The notes: generated from the letters alone by a model not told the origin. 64,000 nucleotides of DNA from Shimia gijangensis (GCF_900142085.1 NZ_FQZQ01000015.1:1-64000), one strand, 5' to 3'; positions 53,161 to 62,616 are shown, counted from the first letter of the stretch. A program made the numbers and translations.

Positions 53161-53628
53161 ATGAGCAAAAGCCTGAAACGCGTGCGCGCAGCTTTGGAGG
53201 CCGCGGGCCTGCCTTCGGATGTCCGTGAAACCGATGGCGCCCGGACGGCACAGATGGCTGCGGACGCGGTGGGTTGTGCGTTGGACCAGATCACCAAATC
53301 TATCATCTTCCGGGGAGAAACCAGCGGTCAGGCCATTTTGTTTCTGACCGCAGGTGGCAACCAGGTTGACCCGGCAAAGGCGAGCGCGCTTGCTGGCGAG
53401 CCGTTGGGCAAGGCTGATGCAGCCTTGGTGCGCAACCAAACAGGGTTTGCCATTGGCGGCGTGAGCCCCGTGGGCCATCTGAACCCGATCCGCGCCTTTA
53501 TCGACAAGCGCCTGATGGCCTTTGACATTGTGTGGGCAGCCGCAGGGACCCCAAACCATGTTTTTCACATTGATCCACATGATTTACCTGGCTTAACCGG
53601 GGCATCCGAGGCCGAATTCACTGCATAA
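53161..53628 (+). CDS. YbaK/ProX-type aminoacyl-tRNA deacylase
   Basis: A 155-residue editing-domain protein. Recognisable are ALDQITKSIIFRGE, KADAALVRNQTGFAIGGVSPVGH and IDKRLMAFDIVWAAAGTPNHVF. YbaK and related trans-editing enzymes hydrolyse mischarged tRNA (Cys-tRNA-Pro or Ala-tRNA-Pro). The family's invariant Lys lies in the TKSIIF strand. An ATG eight codons upstream is possible but less likely. Confidence 0.88.
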   Translation: MSKSLKRVRAALEAAGLPSDVRETDGARTAQMAADAVGCALDQITKSIIFRGETSGQAILFLTAGGNQVDPAKASALAGEPLGKADAALVRNQTGFAIGGVSPVGHLNPIRAFIDKRLMAFDIVWAAAGTPNHVFHIDPHDLPGLTGASEAEFTA

Positions 53629-53638
53629 GTTCAGAAAT

Positions 53639-53663
53639 TTCACCTAATTTGGGAAGGTGATAT
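53639..53663 (+). terminator. Weak hairpin after the YbaK-type gene
   Basis: TCACC and GGTGA can pair around a ten-base loop, followed by an AT-rich stretch (TATTTGTTTATTTTC). Position right after the gene suggests a terminator, but the stem is only five bases. Confidence 0.35.
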
Positions 53664-53790
53664 TTGTTTATTTTCAATCGCATAAATCAATAATGTAAAA
53701 AACATTCACATACAGTCTTGCAATCCGCCCCCAACACTCCGATCTTGAGAATGTAAAGACGATTTACATTGCAAGGAACGGAGAGACAAA

Positions 53791-54222
53791 ATGACAGCGA
53801 CTGCCACCAACGCAACCGGTCCAACCGGATGGTTTTCAAAGAGTGAAGCCTGGCTAGACAGCAAAGGCAAAGGCGCCTGGATTGTCGCCATGGTGCTGGG
53901 CTTTATCTTCTTTTGGCCAATCGGTTTGGCCCTCGTTCTCTATATCACTTACACCAACCGCTGGAGCAAAAACATGTTTTCAAAATCTTGCCGTCGTAGC
54001 CACCACCGCAGTCACGGTATGCGAATGTCGCCCACCGGCAACCGCGCCTTTGACAGCTACCGCGAAGACACGCTGCGCCGTCTAGAAGATGAACAGGCCA
54101 ACTTTGAAGCCTTCCTGGAACGCCTGCGCGAAGCCAAGGACAAGTCCGAGTTCGACCAGTTCATGGCGGATCGTGCCTCAGCGGCCGCAACCGAGACGCC
54201 CGAGCCACGCGCTGACGCCTGA
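53791..54222 (+). CDS. DUF2852 membrane protein
   Basis: A 143-residue protein with one or two hydrophobic helices near the N-terminus (WIVAMVLGFIFFWPIGLALVLY) and a hydrophilic coiled C-terminus (FDSYREDTLRRLEDEQANFEAFLERLREAKDKSEF, read in parts). This matches DUF2852 proteins of Rhodobacteraceae. Location inner membrane; function unknown. A strong hairpin terminator follows at 54234. Confidence 0.82.
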   Translation: MTATATNATGPTGWFSKSEAWLDSKGKGAWIVAMVLGFIFFWPIGLALVLYITYTNRWSKNMFSKSCRRSHHRSHGMRMSPTGNRAFDSYREDTLRRLEDEQANFEAFLERLREAKDKSEFDQFMADRASAAATETPEPRADA

Positions 54223-54233
54223 TAAACAAACAA

Positions 54234-54258
54234 CGCGGCCCCGATCTGTGGGGCCGCG
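54234..54258. terminator. Hairpin terminator after the DUF2852 gene
   Basis: CGCGGCCCC pairs perfectly with GGGGCCGCG around a seven-base loop twelve bases after the stop. A short T-tract (CTTTTC) follows at 54264. Confidence 0.75.
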
Positions 54259-54299
54259 CTGACGCTTTTCCCCTATCCCGTATTGGAATTTCACCTCCT

Positions 54300-54758
54300 A
54301 TGACCCATATGGCCCAGATGGACTATAGTCTTCCCAACCCCGACACTCAGCCCGAGTTTTATGCGGATGTCCCCACCAAACGGTTGGTGGCCTGGTTCTT
54401 TGATCTGATCGTCATTGTCGCAATCAGCGCTCTGATCGTGCCCTTCACCGCCTTTGTTGGCCTGTTCTTTTTTGGCTTTTTGATGCTGGTCACTGGGTTC
54501 ATCTATCGGACTGTGACGCTTGCCACCGGATCTGCAACTTGGGGCATGCGGTTGGTGTCTATTGAATTTCGCGATCGCACGGGTCAGAAATTCGATCTTG
54601 GCAGCGCCTTTTTACACACGCTGGGATACCACATCTCGATTTCGATCTTCCCCGCGCAAATCGTCTCTATCATTTTGATGCTGACGTCGTCACGTGCCCA
54701 AGGTTTGACCGATCATGTGATGGGTTCGGTCGCGATCAACCGAGCCGCGCGGTTCTAA
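54300..54758 (+). CDS. RDD-family membrane protein
   Basis: A 152-residue protein of the RDD family, with the defining Arg-Asp-Asp-like pattern in KRLVAWFFDLIVIV and RDRTGQKF, and a C-terminal DHVMGSVAI. Three hydrophobic segments span residues 30-65 and 105-130. Some RDD proteins act as sodium-proton antiporters, but most are uncharacterised. First ATG chosen; nearby in-frame ATGs at codons 4 and 7 are possible. Confidence 0.82.
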   Translation: MTHMAQMDYSLPNPDTQPEFYADVPTKRLVAWFFDLIVIVAISALIVPFTAFVGLFFFGFLMLVTGFIYRTVTLATGSATWGMRLVSIEFRDRTGQKFDLGSAFLHTLGYHISISIFPAQIVSIILMLTSSRAQGLTDHVMGSVAINRAARF

Positions 54759-54866
54759 GGGCAACGCACCCTCTGCGCCATTCATGTAAAAGCCTGACAA
54801 TTTAGAGGCTTGGCGCGCGCGAAAACCATTGCTATCGTCCTTTGCGAACAGTCGTAAAAGGACGAT

Positions 54867-55688
54867 ATGCGCCACACGCTTCCTCTTGCTCCGCAGTTCT
54901 ATGTGACTGCACCTCAGCCCTGCCCTTATCTTGAGGGGCGGATGGAACGCAAATTGTTCACGTCACTGCAGGGCGAACACGCCACCGAGTTAAACAATTC
55001 ATTGTCCCGACAGGGCTTTCGCCGATCGCAAAACGTCTTGTATCGCCCATCGTGTTCGGACTGTTCCGCCTGCCTTTCGGCGCGGATTAATGTGGCGAAT
55101 TTCACCCCATCCAAAAGCCAGAAACGGATCAGCAAACGCAACATCCGTTTGAAACGCCGCGCGACATCTCCTTGGGCAACCGAAGATCAGTTTGATCTGT
55201 TTCGGGTCTATCTGGACAGCCGCCATGCTGATGGCGGCATGGCCGATATGGATGTGTTTGAATTTGCCGCCATGATCGAGGAAACCCCGATCCGCAGCCG
55301 CGTTATTGAATACACCGATGAAGACAGCCAGGAATTAATCGGCGTCTCTCTGACAGACGTGCTCGAGGACGGGTTGAGCATGGTTTATTCATTTTACACA
55401 CCGGACCTGCCACGCCAAAGCCTTGGCACCTATCTGATCCTCGACCATATCGACATCGCACGCGAAGCAGGTCTGCCTTATGTCTATCTGGGCTATTGGG
55501 TCCCTGGCAGTGCCAAGATGGGGTACAAAAGCAATTTCTCGGGCCTTGAGATCTATTCCAAAGGCAATTGGCAGGAAATCGGCGACCCGGAACGCTTTGC
55601 CTCCGAGCTGCATCCTTTGTCCACTGATCCGATTGCCGAGCAAGTCGCCAACCTGTCTTTGCCTGACATCCGCGCGCCAAAAATCTAA
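54867..55688 (+). CDS. bpt: Aspartate/glutamate leucyltransferase
   Basis: A 273-residue Bpt, which transfers Leu from tRNA to proteins with N-terminal Asp or Glu, marking them for ClpAP degradation via the N-end rule. The ATE-type N-domain has [14 protein letters not shown] and the cysteine-containing [13 protein letters not shown]. The C-domain shows [17 protein letters not shown] and [16 protein letters not shown]. Full length and typical. A strong terminator follows. Confidence 0.93.
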   Translation: MRHTLPLAPQFYVTAPQPCPYLEGRMERKLFTSLQGEHATELNNSLSRQGFRRSQNVLYRPSCSDCSACLSARINVANFTPSKSQKRISKRNIRLKRRATSPWATEDQFDLFRVYLDSRHADGGMADMDVFEFAAMIEETPIRSRVIEYTDEDSQELIGVSLTDVLEDGLSMVYSFYTPDLPRQSLGTYLILDHIDIAREAGLPYVYLGYWVPGSAKMGYKSNFSGLEIYSKGNWQEIGDPERFASELHPLSTDPIAEQVANLSLPDIRAPKI

Positions 55689-55777
55689 ACATCTGCTTCG
55701 GCGCGGCTTCACTTTTCACTGTTCGCTTTTTCGAAAACACTCGCGCCGCAGGCACAGGAACGCGTCCCGTTCAAATG

Positions 55778-55805
55778 AAAACGGGGGCCCGAAGGCCCCC
55801 GTTTT
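55778..55805. terminator. Bidirectional terminator between bpt and dctM
   Basis: AAAACGGGGGCC pairs exactly with GGCCCCCGTTTT around a CGAA tetraloop between convergent genes. The flanking A and T tracts serve both strands. Confidence 0.9.
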
Positions 55806-55828
55806 ATTGCGCTACCTGATGCGTCAGA

Positions 55829-58183
55829 TCAATTCGGGATCAACGCAGGCAGGATGGTCACGATGGATGGGAAGAACCACAGGATTCCCAGACCAACCAC
55901 CTGGATCAACACAAACGGGATCACCCCTTTGTAGATATGGGCTGTTGTCACCTCTTTGGGGGCAACCCCGCGCAGGTAGAACAACGCGAACCCAAAGGGT
56001 GGCGTCAGGAACGATGTCTGCAGGTTCACCGCAATCATGATGGTGACCCATTTGGGATCAAACGTACCGCCATAGATCACCGGCCCAACAATCGGGATCA
56101 CGATGTAGATGATCTCGAGGAAGTCGAGCACGAAACCCAAGACGAACAGAACCAACATCACAATCAAGAACACTGTGAATTCGTTGTCAAACGACTTCAG
56201 AAAACCTTGGATGTAATGCTCTCCACCAAAGGAAATCACCACAAGGTTCAGCAGCTGAGATCCGATCAGGATGGTGAACACCATAGATGTCACCTTGGCT
56301 GTCTCTCGCACAATCGGCGTCAGCACATGGCCCCGGAACAATACCCAGCACCCATAAAGGATACCAAAGATTGCAAACAAATAAGTGATCTTGGCGACGC
56401 CAAATGCGATCCAGTTTTCAACCGTCACCGTGGACTGATTGACACGCAGGTCAAAGTTCACACCAACAAGGATCATCACAATGATAGAGAAGGTCGCCCA
56501 GATGATAATCCGGCCCGACTTTTCCTGATCTTGCAGCTTGCGATAAGCCGCCAACATAATCGCCCCACCAGCCCCAAGTGCCGCAGCCGGCGTTGGGTTG
56601 GTGATACCGCCAAGGATCGAACCGAGCACCGCAATGATCAGCACCAAAGGCGGGAACACCACGCGCAACAGTTCGTTTTGCCCCAGTAATCCAGCCGCAT
56701 AACGGCAACTGTACAGTACCAGAACGAGCGGAATGGCGATGATTAGAACGGTAAAGCCCGGCGACGTAATTGGTGAGATGAATAAAGCATCCGCCAACAA
56801 GCCAAGTGCAATACCTGCCATTCCGATCAGTAGCGGCCTGGTGTTTGCGGTTGGCGACACACCGCGCGCCGTGGTCAAAACCAATGCCAGCATCAGAAAG
56901 CCAATGGCCAATCCCGATCCAATCACAGGGGCAGAGGCCATTTTCACCTGAAACGCGGCTTCGCGCTCTTCTGGTGTCAGCTTGCGAGCTTCCTGAACAC
57001 CGCCTGCGGCGTCGATTTCTTCTTGTTCCGCTTTGGCAGCATCCCAAGCCTCTTGCCCGTGCAGCTCGATCATCGAGGCTTCACAAGACTCGCTGACCTT
57101 GGTGCGCAAAGAGGCTGTTTGCCCCGCATCCGAGAAGCTGTCGACAATCACATTCTGACTGCCCACAATGCCGACCGAATTCAGGCCGATCAATCCAACG
57201 ACCAACAAGGCTGGTACACCTAAGAACCATGTCAGGCCGTGGTTGCGACCAATGGCTTCGCTGTTGGATGCCCCCAATTGCACAGCCGGCGCCTTGGTCG
57301 GGTTGAACAGAGCATAGCCAAAGGCATAAAGCCCGTACAGAATTGCCAACATAATGCCCGGTATAAGAGCCGCCTGAAACAAAGTGCCGACGGACACCAC
57401 GGCGGGTTCGCCCAGATAGGTCAGCGCATCAGAACACCCAGCCACTTGCGCGCGGGTTTCTTGTGCGGCCGAATAAAGGTCTCCGGCCAATGTTCCCAAA
57501 AGAACAATCACAATTGACGGCGGAATGATCTGCCCCAACGTCCCCGAGGCGGCAATCACACCGGTGGCCAGTTGCGGCGAATACCCGTTACGCAACATCG
57601 TTGGCAGCGACAGCAGCCCCATGGTGACAACAGTGGCCCCCACGATCCCGGTCGAGGCGGCAAGAAACGCCCCCACAACCACAACCGACACAGCCAAACC
57701 ACCTGGCAGCGGGCCAAAGACTCGGGCCATTGTGGTCAACAGTTCGTTGGCAATTTTAGACCGCTCCAGCGTGATGCCCATCAGAACGAACATCAGCACC
57801 GCCAATAGCGTTTCGATTGATGCACCGGCCAGAACACGTTCGTTCATGCGGTTCACAATAAACGACAGATTGCGATCCAACGCCCGTTCCCAACCGCCCG
57901 CGAACACAGGTTCCGCGAGCCTTGGTAAATCAGGGTATCGGAAGACCGAAATTGTGTCCGATTTGATGCCCTGAGCAATCAGATCGGCGTACATGCCTGA
58001 CGACGTATCAATCGCTTGGTGAATAAGAATTCCTGCACTGTCCAAAGCGGCGATGATCCCGAATGAGATCACCCCTGCCCCACCAATGGCAAAGGCCACC
58101 GGAAAACCCGAGAGAATGCCCCCGAACAGGCAGAGAAAGACGACAATCAGGCCAAATTCGACCCCATCAAGTCCAAATAACAT
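55829..58183 (-). CDS. dctM: TRAP transporter large permease (DctM), extended form
   Basis: A 784-residue DctM, the sodium-driven importer subunit of a tripartite ATP-independent periplasmic system. Both halves of the conserved core are present (N-terminal VEFGLIVVFLCLFGGILSGFPVAFAIGG split by helices; GAFLAASTGIVGATVVTMGLLSLP; C-terminal TPPFGFALFYLRGVAP). A region of about 280 residues is inserted between core helices, with both soluble (EAWDAAKAEQEEID) and hydrophobic parts. Ordinary DctM is about 430 residues; long forms belong to TakP-type systems for 2-oxo acids and similar. Confidence 0.92.
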   Translation of the reverse strand: MLFGLDGVEFGLIVVFLCLFGGILSGFPVAFAIGGAGVISFGIIAALDSAGILIHQAIDTSSGMYADLIAQGIKSDTISVFRYPDLPRLAEPVFAGGWERALDRNLSFIVNRMNERVLAGASIETLLAVLMFVLMGITLERSKIANELLTTMARVFGPLPGGLAVSVVVVGAFLAASTGIVGATVVTMGLLSLPTMLRNGYSPQLATGVIAASGTLGQIIPPSIVIVLLGTLAGDLYSAAQETRAQVAGCSDALTYLGEPAVVSVGTLFQAALIPGIMLAILYGLYAFGYALFNPTKAPAVQLGASNSEAIGRNHGLTWFLGVPALLVVGLIGLNSVGIVGSQNVIVDSFSDAGQTASLRTKVSESCEASMIELHGQEAWDAAKAEQEEIDAAGGVQEARKLTPEEREAAFQVKMASAPVIGSGLAIGFLMLALVLTTARGVSPTANTRPLLIGMAGIALGLLADALFISPITSPGFTVLIIAIPLVLVLYSCRYAAGLLGQNELLRVVFPPLVLIIAVLGSILGGITNPTPAAALGAGGAIMLAAYRKLQDQEKSGRIIIWATFSIIVMILVGVNFDLRVNQSTVTVENWIAFGVAKITYLFAIFGILYGCWVLFRGHVLTPIVRETAKVTSMVFTILIGSQLLNLVVISFGGEHYIQGFLKSFDNEFTVFLIVMLVLFVLGFVLDFLEIIYIVIPIVGPVIYGGTFDPKWVTIMIAVNLQTSFLTPPFGFALFYLRGVAPKEVTTAHIYKGVIPFVLIQVVGLGILWFFPSIVTILPALIPN

Positions 58184-58200
58184 TGTGTCTGCCCCTTAAC

Positions 58201-59115
58201 TCAGTGTGTGCCTTCATAGGCTTCTTCACCTTCGCCCAGCGTATCGCGGTCGAGGTATTTGCCTTCGCTGGCCAGCCCTTCTTTACGCTCAAGATACGAG
58301 CGGAAGAAGAAGGCGATAGAATGGAGGAAAACCATTCCAGCAAAGCAGATAAGAAGCACTTTGAAGAGGAAATAGGCGTTAAAGCCGTTGGGCGAAAAAC
58401 CGATGGTCTCAACATTCCATTTCAGAATGCGCGCCTTTTTCAGCATCAGTTCGATTTTGTCACTGGCCGACACTTTGGGCGTCATCAGATGGCGCCACAT
58501 AAAGAACCAGCCATACATCCAGGTCAGAACCGCTGCCGGCATCATAAAGACCATGGACCCGAACATATCGATGGTCTTTTTGGCGCGGTAAGACACGACA
58601 GAATAGACCAGATCAACCCGCACGTGGCTGCCTTGCACAAACGTGTAGGTCGCACAAAGTGTTACGATCATCGCATTGTAAAGCTTGAGTTCTTCGGCCC
58701 ACCAGCTGACATCATGGGTCAGGAAACCGACGTTGTAGATCAACGAGATTTCCGCAACCGTAAAGATCCGCTGCATAAACACGATGATGATCTGCTGTAG
58801 CACCATCAACAGGCCTGCCCAGGCAAAAAACCGTCCAACCGTGTTAGCAAAACCTTCCAGTACCCGAACACAGCCCCACATGAAGCTGTTGCGCCACAGG
58901 CCAACGCCCAGAACGATCAGGAAAGTTGTGAAAGCCACAAAGAAAAATTCGGTTGAGCCACCATAGTAGACGAACCGCATCAGCGATTGCTTGTCTTCCA
59001 CGGTCTCAAGTCCACCGATCCATGCCAGCCAGAGCGACGGATGCGTGATCGCATATCCGAAGTTCACAAAGGCTTGGCCAATATTGGTTAAGAACCAGAC
59101 GAGTGCGTCTAGCAT
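58201..59115 (-). CDS. dctQ: TRAP transporter small permease (DctQ)
   Basis: A 304-residue DctQ, longer than the usual 160-200, with extra C-terminal helices (FNAYFLFKVLLICFAGMVFLH). The core signature reads ETVEDKQSLMRFVYYGG and the DctQ block HVRVDLVYSVVSYRAKKTIDMFG. It associates with DctM 17 bases downstream. The extension matches the large DctM, as expected for the long-form TRAP group. Confidence 0.9.
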   Translation of the reverse strand: MLDALVWFLTNIGQAFVNFGYAITHPSLWLAWIGGLETVEDKQSLMRFVYYGGSTEFFFVAFTTFLIVLGVGLWRNSFMWGCVRVLEGFANTVGRFFAWAGLLMVLQQIIIVFMQRIFTVAEISLIYNVGFLTHDVSWWAEELKLYNAMIVTLCATYTFVQGSHVRVDLVYSVVSYRAKKTIDMFGSMVFMMPAAVLTWMYGWFFMWRHLMTPKVSASDKIELMLKKARILKWNVETIGFSPNGFNAYFLFKVLLICFAGMVFLHSIAFFFRSYLERKEGLASEGKYLDRDTLGEGEEAYEGTH

Positions 59116-59174
59116 TGTCCCCCATCCCCTTATTGTTTTTTCATGGGATGCGCGCGCGAGCGCGACTTTTTAAA

Positions 59175-59206
59175 AAGGCCTCCCGAGTGTCTCGGAAGGC
59201 CTTGTT
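59175..59206 (-). terminator. Terminator-like hairpin after dctP
   Basis: Reading the minus strand, AAGGCCTTCCGAG pairs with CTCGGGAGGCCTT around ACA (one mismatch), followed by TTTTTAAAAAG. It lies between the dctP stop and dctQ and would cut much transcription after dctP. This suits the excess of binding protein over permease found in TRAP systems. Confidence 0.75.
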
Positions 59207-59222
59207 TTCTTGGCTCTTGGCC

Positions 59223-60305
59223 TTAGCCCAGAACGCGGTCGCGTTGGGCGCGATACGCGCCTTCAGACTTTTGAATCCACCCCGAAGAAGCAGCCATCGA
59301 CGCTGTGTAGCTGTCGTAGATGTTCTTGTAGATTTCATCGCCCATGTTCTCGGCGTGTACTTCTGCCGAAGCTTTGCCGAAGGCATCCCAGACAGCGTCA
59401 GGGAATTGCAGTGTTTTCACGCCAGCCGACTGCAGTCGCAAGAGAGCTGCACCGTTGTTGTTGAGGAATTGCGCCAGGTTCCACTGGTGTGTTTCAGCAG
59501 ACGCGATTTCAACGATTTTCTGGTGTGCAGGCGACAGCGAGTTAAAGACTTCGCGGTTACAAGCAACCGAAAGGCCCGCACCCGGCTCGTGGAAACCAGC
59601 GGTGTAGTAGAACTTGGTGATTTCCTGGAAGCCAGCTTTTTCGTCAGCCCATGGGCCGATCCACTCGGTGCCGTCGATAGCGCCCGATGCCAGCGCTTGG
59701 TACACTTCGGAACCTGGAAGGTTCTGTACCGATGCGCCCAGTTTACCCAATGCTTTACCGCCAAGGCCCGGCATACGGAACTTCAGACCGTTAAAGTCTT
59801 CTGGACCGTTGATTTCTTTGGCGAACCAGCCACCCGCTTGGGCACCAGTGTTACCACCAAGGAACGATTTCAGACCAAAGATCTCACCCAGCTCGTCGTG
59901 CATTTTCATGCCGTCGCCGTGGTAGTACCAGTTGGCCAGTTCCTGAGCGGACATGCCAAATGGAACCGATGTGAAGAAGGCGTAACCAGGGTGCTGACCA
60001 ACGAAGTAGTAATCAGCGGCGTGATACATGTCAGCCTGACCGGCGGTCACAGCGTCAAACACTTCGAATGCGCCAACCAGCTCGCCGGCGGCTTTTACGT
60101 CGACGGTCAGCATGCCATCAGACATGGCGGTGATGCTGTCGGCCGTGCGCTGAGCAGCGTCAAACACGCCTGCCAGTCCGCGGCCCCATGTCGTAACCAT
60201 GGTCAGGGTGCGCTTGCCGGTGGCATAAGCCGGTGCAGCAAGAGTGGTTGCTGCAGCAGCGGTGCCGCCCAAAGCAGAAGTCTTTAGAAAAGAACGACGA
60301 TCCAT
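59223..60305 (-). CDS. dctP: TRAP transporter substrate-binding protein (TakP-like)
   Basis: A 360-residue periplasmic binding protein. A twin-arginine-type signal (MDRRSFLKTSALGG) ends near APAYA at residue 28. The mature part matches TakP: GGNTGAQAGGWFAKEIN, LKFRMPGLGGKALGKLG and DGTEWIGPWADEKAGF, whose Arg (in KFRMPG) is the carboxylate-binding arginine of the family. TakP binds 2-oxo acids such as pyruvate with sodium; the ligand here is likely a monocarboxylate, but that is inference. First gene of the TRAP operon. Confidence 0.92.
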   Translation of the reverse strand: MDRRSFLKTSALGGTAAAATTLAAPAYATGKRTLTMVTTWGRGLAGVFDAAQRTADSITAMSDGMLTVDVKAAGELVGAFEVFDAVTAGQADMYHAADYYFVGQHPGYAFFTSVPFGMSAQELANWYYHGDGMKMHDELGEIFGLKSFLGGNTGAQAGGWFAKEINGPEDFNGLKFRMPGLGGKALGKLGASVQNLPGSEVYQALASGAIDGTEWIGPWADEKAGFQEITKFYYTAGFHEPGAGLSVACNREVFNSLSPAHQKIVEIASAETHQWNLAQFLNNNGAALLRLQSAGVKTLQFPDAVWDAFGKASAEVHAENMGDEIYKNIYDSYTASMAASSGWIQKSEGAYRAQRDRVLG

Positions 60306-60389
60306 ACGGATATTCCTCCCAGAAATTGTTCAGTCCACGTGTTCATTGACAGGCAGACGGGTCGTTGCAAGTAGACCGACACTAGCCTT

Positions 60390-60434
60390 AGCCATGTGAT
60401 CTTGGAATACCTACTACTACGTATTCTCATGGCT
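60390..60434. promoter_or_regulatory. Nested palindrome between TRAP operon and kinase
   Basis: AGCCAT and ATGGCT form an outer inverted pair, and GAATAC and GTATTC an inner pair around CTACTACTAC. It sits 85 bases upstream of dctP and 117 upstream of the histidine kinase gene. NarL/FixJ regulators often bind such short inverted sites, so it is a candidate operator for the regulator at 61972. Supported by symmetry and position only. Confidence 0.5.
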
Positions 60435-60550
60435 TCTGGCAGATTTTCTGACCAGTTTGCTCCGTATAACTTGGTATTTTGCGCTGTTTTACCGGGTTTC
60501 TGCACACTGGACGCTATGATTCCCAAGCAAATCCAATTAACGAATCAACT

Positions 60551-61975
60551 ATGCGCCGCCTGTTTACGCATTTTCGTCTGTCCTATGGCCACAAGCTGTT
60601 CCTGCTGGCCACTGTTCCGCTGATTCTGGCGGTCGCGGCAATTTATGCGCTTGTCGCCAACCAGTCGCGCCAATTGGCAGAACGGGAAATCAAGGCGCTG
60701 GAAGTGCAGCTGATCGAAGCCAAAAAGGCCGAGTTGAAGAATTACCTGTCCATCGCCCGAACGGCTTTCATCAACACTTACGGGCGCGCGGCCCCAAATG
60801 ATGAAGCCGCCAAACTGGAAGTCACCCAAGTTCTGTCATCCATGATCTATGGGCAAGAAGGGTACTTCTTTGTCTTTGACTATGAGGGCACAAATCTGGT
60901 CAGCCCACGCCAAACCTATCTGATTGGCAAAAACTGGACGGGTCTTGAGGATCTGAACGGAACATCCATCACGGACGAGTTGATCCGCATCGCGCGTCAG
61001 GGTGGCGGCTATCACACCTATGACTGGCCCAAGCCCACAAACCGCGAGACCGCCCGCATGGTGACTTATGTGGTAGGACTTCAGGATTGGCGTTGGGCGA
61101 TTGGAACAGGCGTGTTTATTGACGACGTACTGGAGACTGTCGCTTTGGCCCGCGCCGAGGTTGAGGCCCGTGTTCAACGTATGTCGATGTATATTTTGGC
61201 GATCACTGTCACCGCGCTTTTGATGGTGTTCCTGTCAGGGTTTTTTATCACCATTCGTGAACGCCGACTGGCCGACGCCAAACTGAAAGAACTGACACAG
61301 CGGGTATTTGATGCCCAAGAAGAAGAACGAGGGCGCGTCGCACGGGAATTACACGATGGCATAAGCCAGTTGTTGGTTGGAGTGCGTTACGCGCTAGATA
61401 GTGCGCGCCGCCGTCTGATTTCCGGGGACGCGCGTGCATCGGAAACACTAGATAAAGGCATTGATCATCTGTCAGGTGCCATTCAGGAAGTACGACGCAT
61501 CAGCCGCGACCTGCGCCCCGGCGTGCTGGATGACCTTGGCTTGGGCCCTGCCCTCAAGGCGTTAACTGACGACTTTGCCAGCCGCACCGAAATAGAAACC
61601 GAATTTGATACTGTTGTATTTCGCAATCGCCTGGATCAGGACGCCAAAATTGCCCTCTACCGGATTGCCCAAGAAGCGCTGACCAATATCGAGCGACACG
61701 CAGGCGCGACCCAGGTCAGAATAGATGTGCGCGGCCATAAGAAAGGCGCAACCCTGCGAATAGCTGACAATGGGCGCGGCATTGGTCCCGACGATCATTC
61801 AAAACCCGGATCCGGCCTTGGGCTTCGCAATATGCAGGAACGTGTGGACCAGTTGGGAGGAACGCTGCGAATTCTCTCGAGTAAGACAGGAACCATAATT
61901 GTAGTAGAAGTGCCTCTTACACATATGCTGCAACCACAGGAAAACTCCCCGGACAACCGAAAGGCCCGCGCATGA
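60551..61975 (+). CDS. Cache-domain sensor histidine kinase
   Basis: A 474-residue NarL-group kinase. Helix 1 spans about 15-35, a single Cache sensor domain follows (GYFFVFDYEGTNLVSP, near 104-119, to WRWAIGTGVFIDDV), helix 2 is at 212-234, then a HisKA_3 domain with phospho-acceptor His268 in VARELHDGISQ and an ATPase domain with N-box EALTNIERHA and G-boxes DNGRGIGP and GLGLRNM. Single Cache domains with this YFF pattern are known to bind carboxylates. ATG at 60551 chosen by the family start. It overlaps the regulator gene by four bases. Confidence 0.92.
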   Translation: MRRLFTHFRLSYGHKLFLLATVPLILAVAAIYALVANQSRQLAEREIKALEVQLIEAKKAELKNYLSIARTAFINTYGRAAPNDEAAKLEVTQVLSSMIYGQEGYFFVFDYEGTNLVSPRQTYLIGKNWTGLEDLNGTSITDELIRIARQGGGYHTYDWPKPTNRETARMVTYVVGLQDWRWAIGTGVFIDDVLETVALARAEVEARVQRMSMYILAITVTALLMVFLSGFFITIRERRLADAKLKELTQRVFDAQEEERGRVARELHDGISQLLVGVRYALDSARRRLISGDARASETLDKGIDHLSGAIQEVRRISRDLRPGVLDDLGLGPALKALTDDFASRTEIETEFDTVVFRNRLDQDAKIALYRIAQEALTNIERHAGATQVRIDVRGHKKGATLRIADNGRGIGPDDHSKPGSGLGLRNMQERVDQLGGTLRILSSKTGTIIVVEVPLTHMLQPQENSPDNRKARA

Positions 61976-62616
61976 TCGATCAAATCTCAGTTGTGATTGT
62001 TGACGACCATCCCATGGTCGCCGAGGGCATTCAGTCCATTTTGGAAAGCTATGACGATATTTCAGTCCTTGCGACACTGTCCAATGGACGTGAAGCCGTT
62101 GACCAGATGAGCGCGCTCGCCCCGGATGTCGTGCTGATGGACCTGAACATGCCGGAAATCGGTGGGTTAACGGCCACTGAAATGTTGCTTGAAGCCAATC
62201 CGGATACGCGCATCCTGATCCTGTCGATGCATGACAGCCCTGAATACATCTCAACCGCCCTAAGCCACGGTGCGATGGGATACATCCTGAAAGACGTTCC
62301 GACCGACGAGATCAAAACGGCCATCGACACGGTGATGAAGGGTGAACGTTACCTGTGTACTGGGGCCAAAGGGTCACTGGAGCCGCCCGAAGGAGGCAGC
62401 CGCGAAAGCCTGACCAGTCGCGAACAGACGGTTTTGCTGCAACTGGCGCAAGGTAAATCCAACAAAGAAGTGGCCAGCGTGCTGAATATCTCGGTGCGCA
62501 CGGTGGAAACGCATCGCAAGAACATCAAACGCAAGCTGGGCATCAGCTCAACTGCAGGCCTCACCCGCTATGCCATGGAACATGGTGTTTTGCAGGGCAC
62601 CAGCGTCAGTTTTTAA
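61972..62616 (+). CDS. NarL/LuxR-family response regulator
   Basis: A 214-residue regulator. The receiver domain (1-120) has acidic pocket DDH at 11-13, phospho-acceptor Asp57 in VVLMDLNMP and Lys106-like residue in YILKDVP. The LuxR-type HTH is at about 145-205 (LTSREQTVLLQLAQGKSNKEVASVLNIS). It is the partner of the upstream kinase. The pair is divergent from the TRAP genes and probably controls them in response to the transported acid. Confidence 0.93.
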   Translation: MIDQISVVIVDDHPMVAEGIQSILESYDDISVLATLSNGREAVDQMSALAPDVVLMDLNMPEIGGLTATEMLLEANPDTRILILSMHDSPEYISTALSHGAMGYILKDVPTDEIKTAIDTVMKGERYLCTGAKGSLEPPEGGSRESLTSREQTVLLQLAQGKSNKEVASVLNISVRTVETHRKNIKRKLGISSTAGLTRYAMEHGVLQGTSVSF

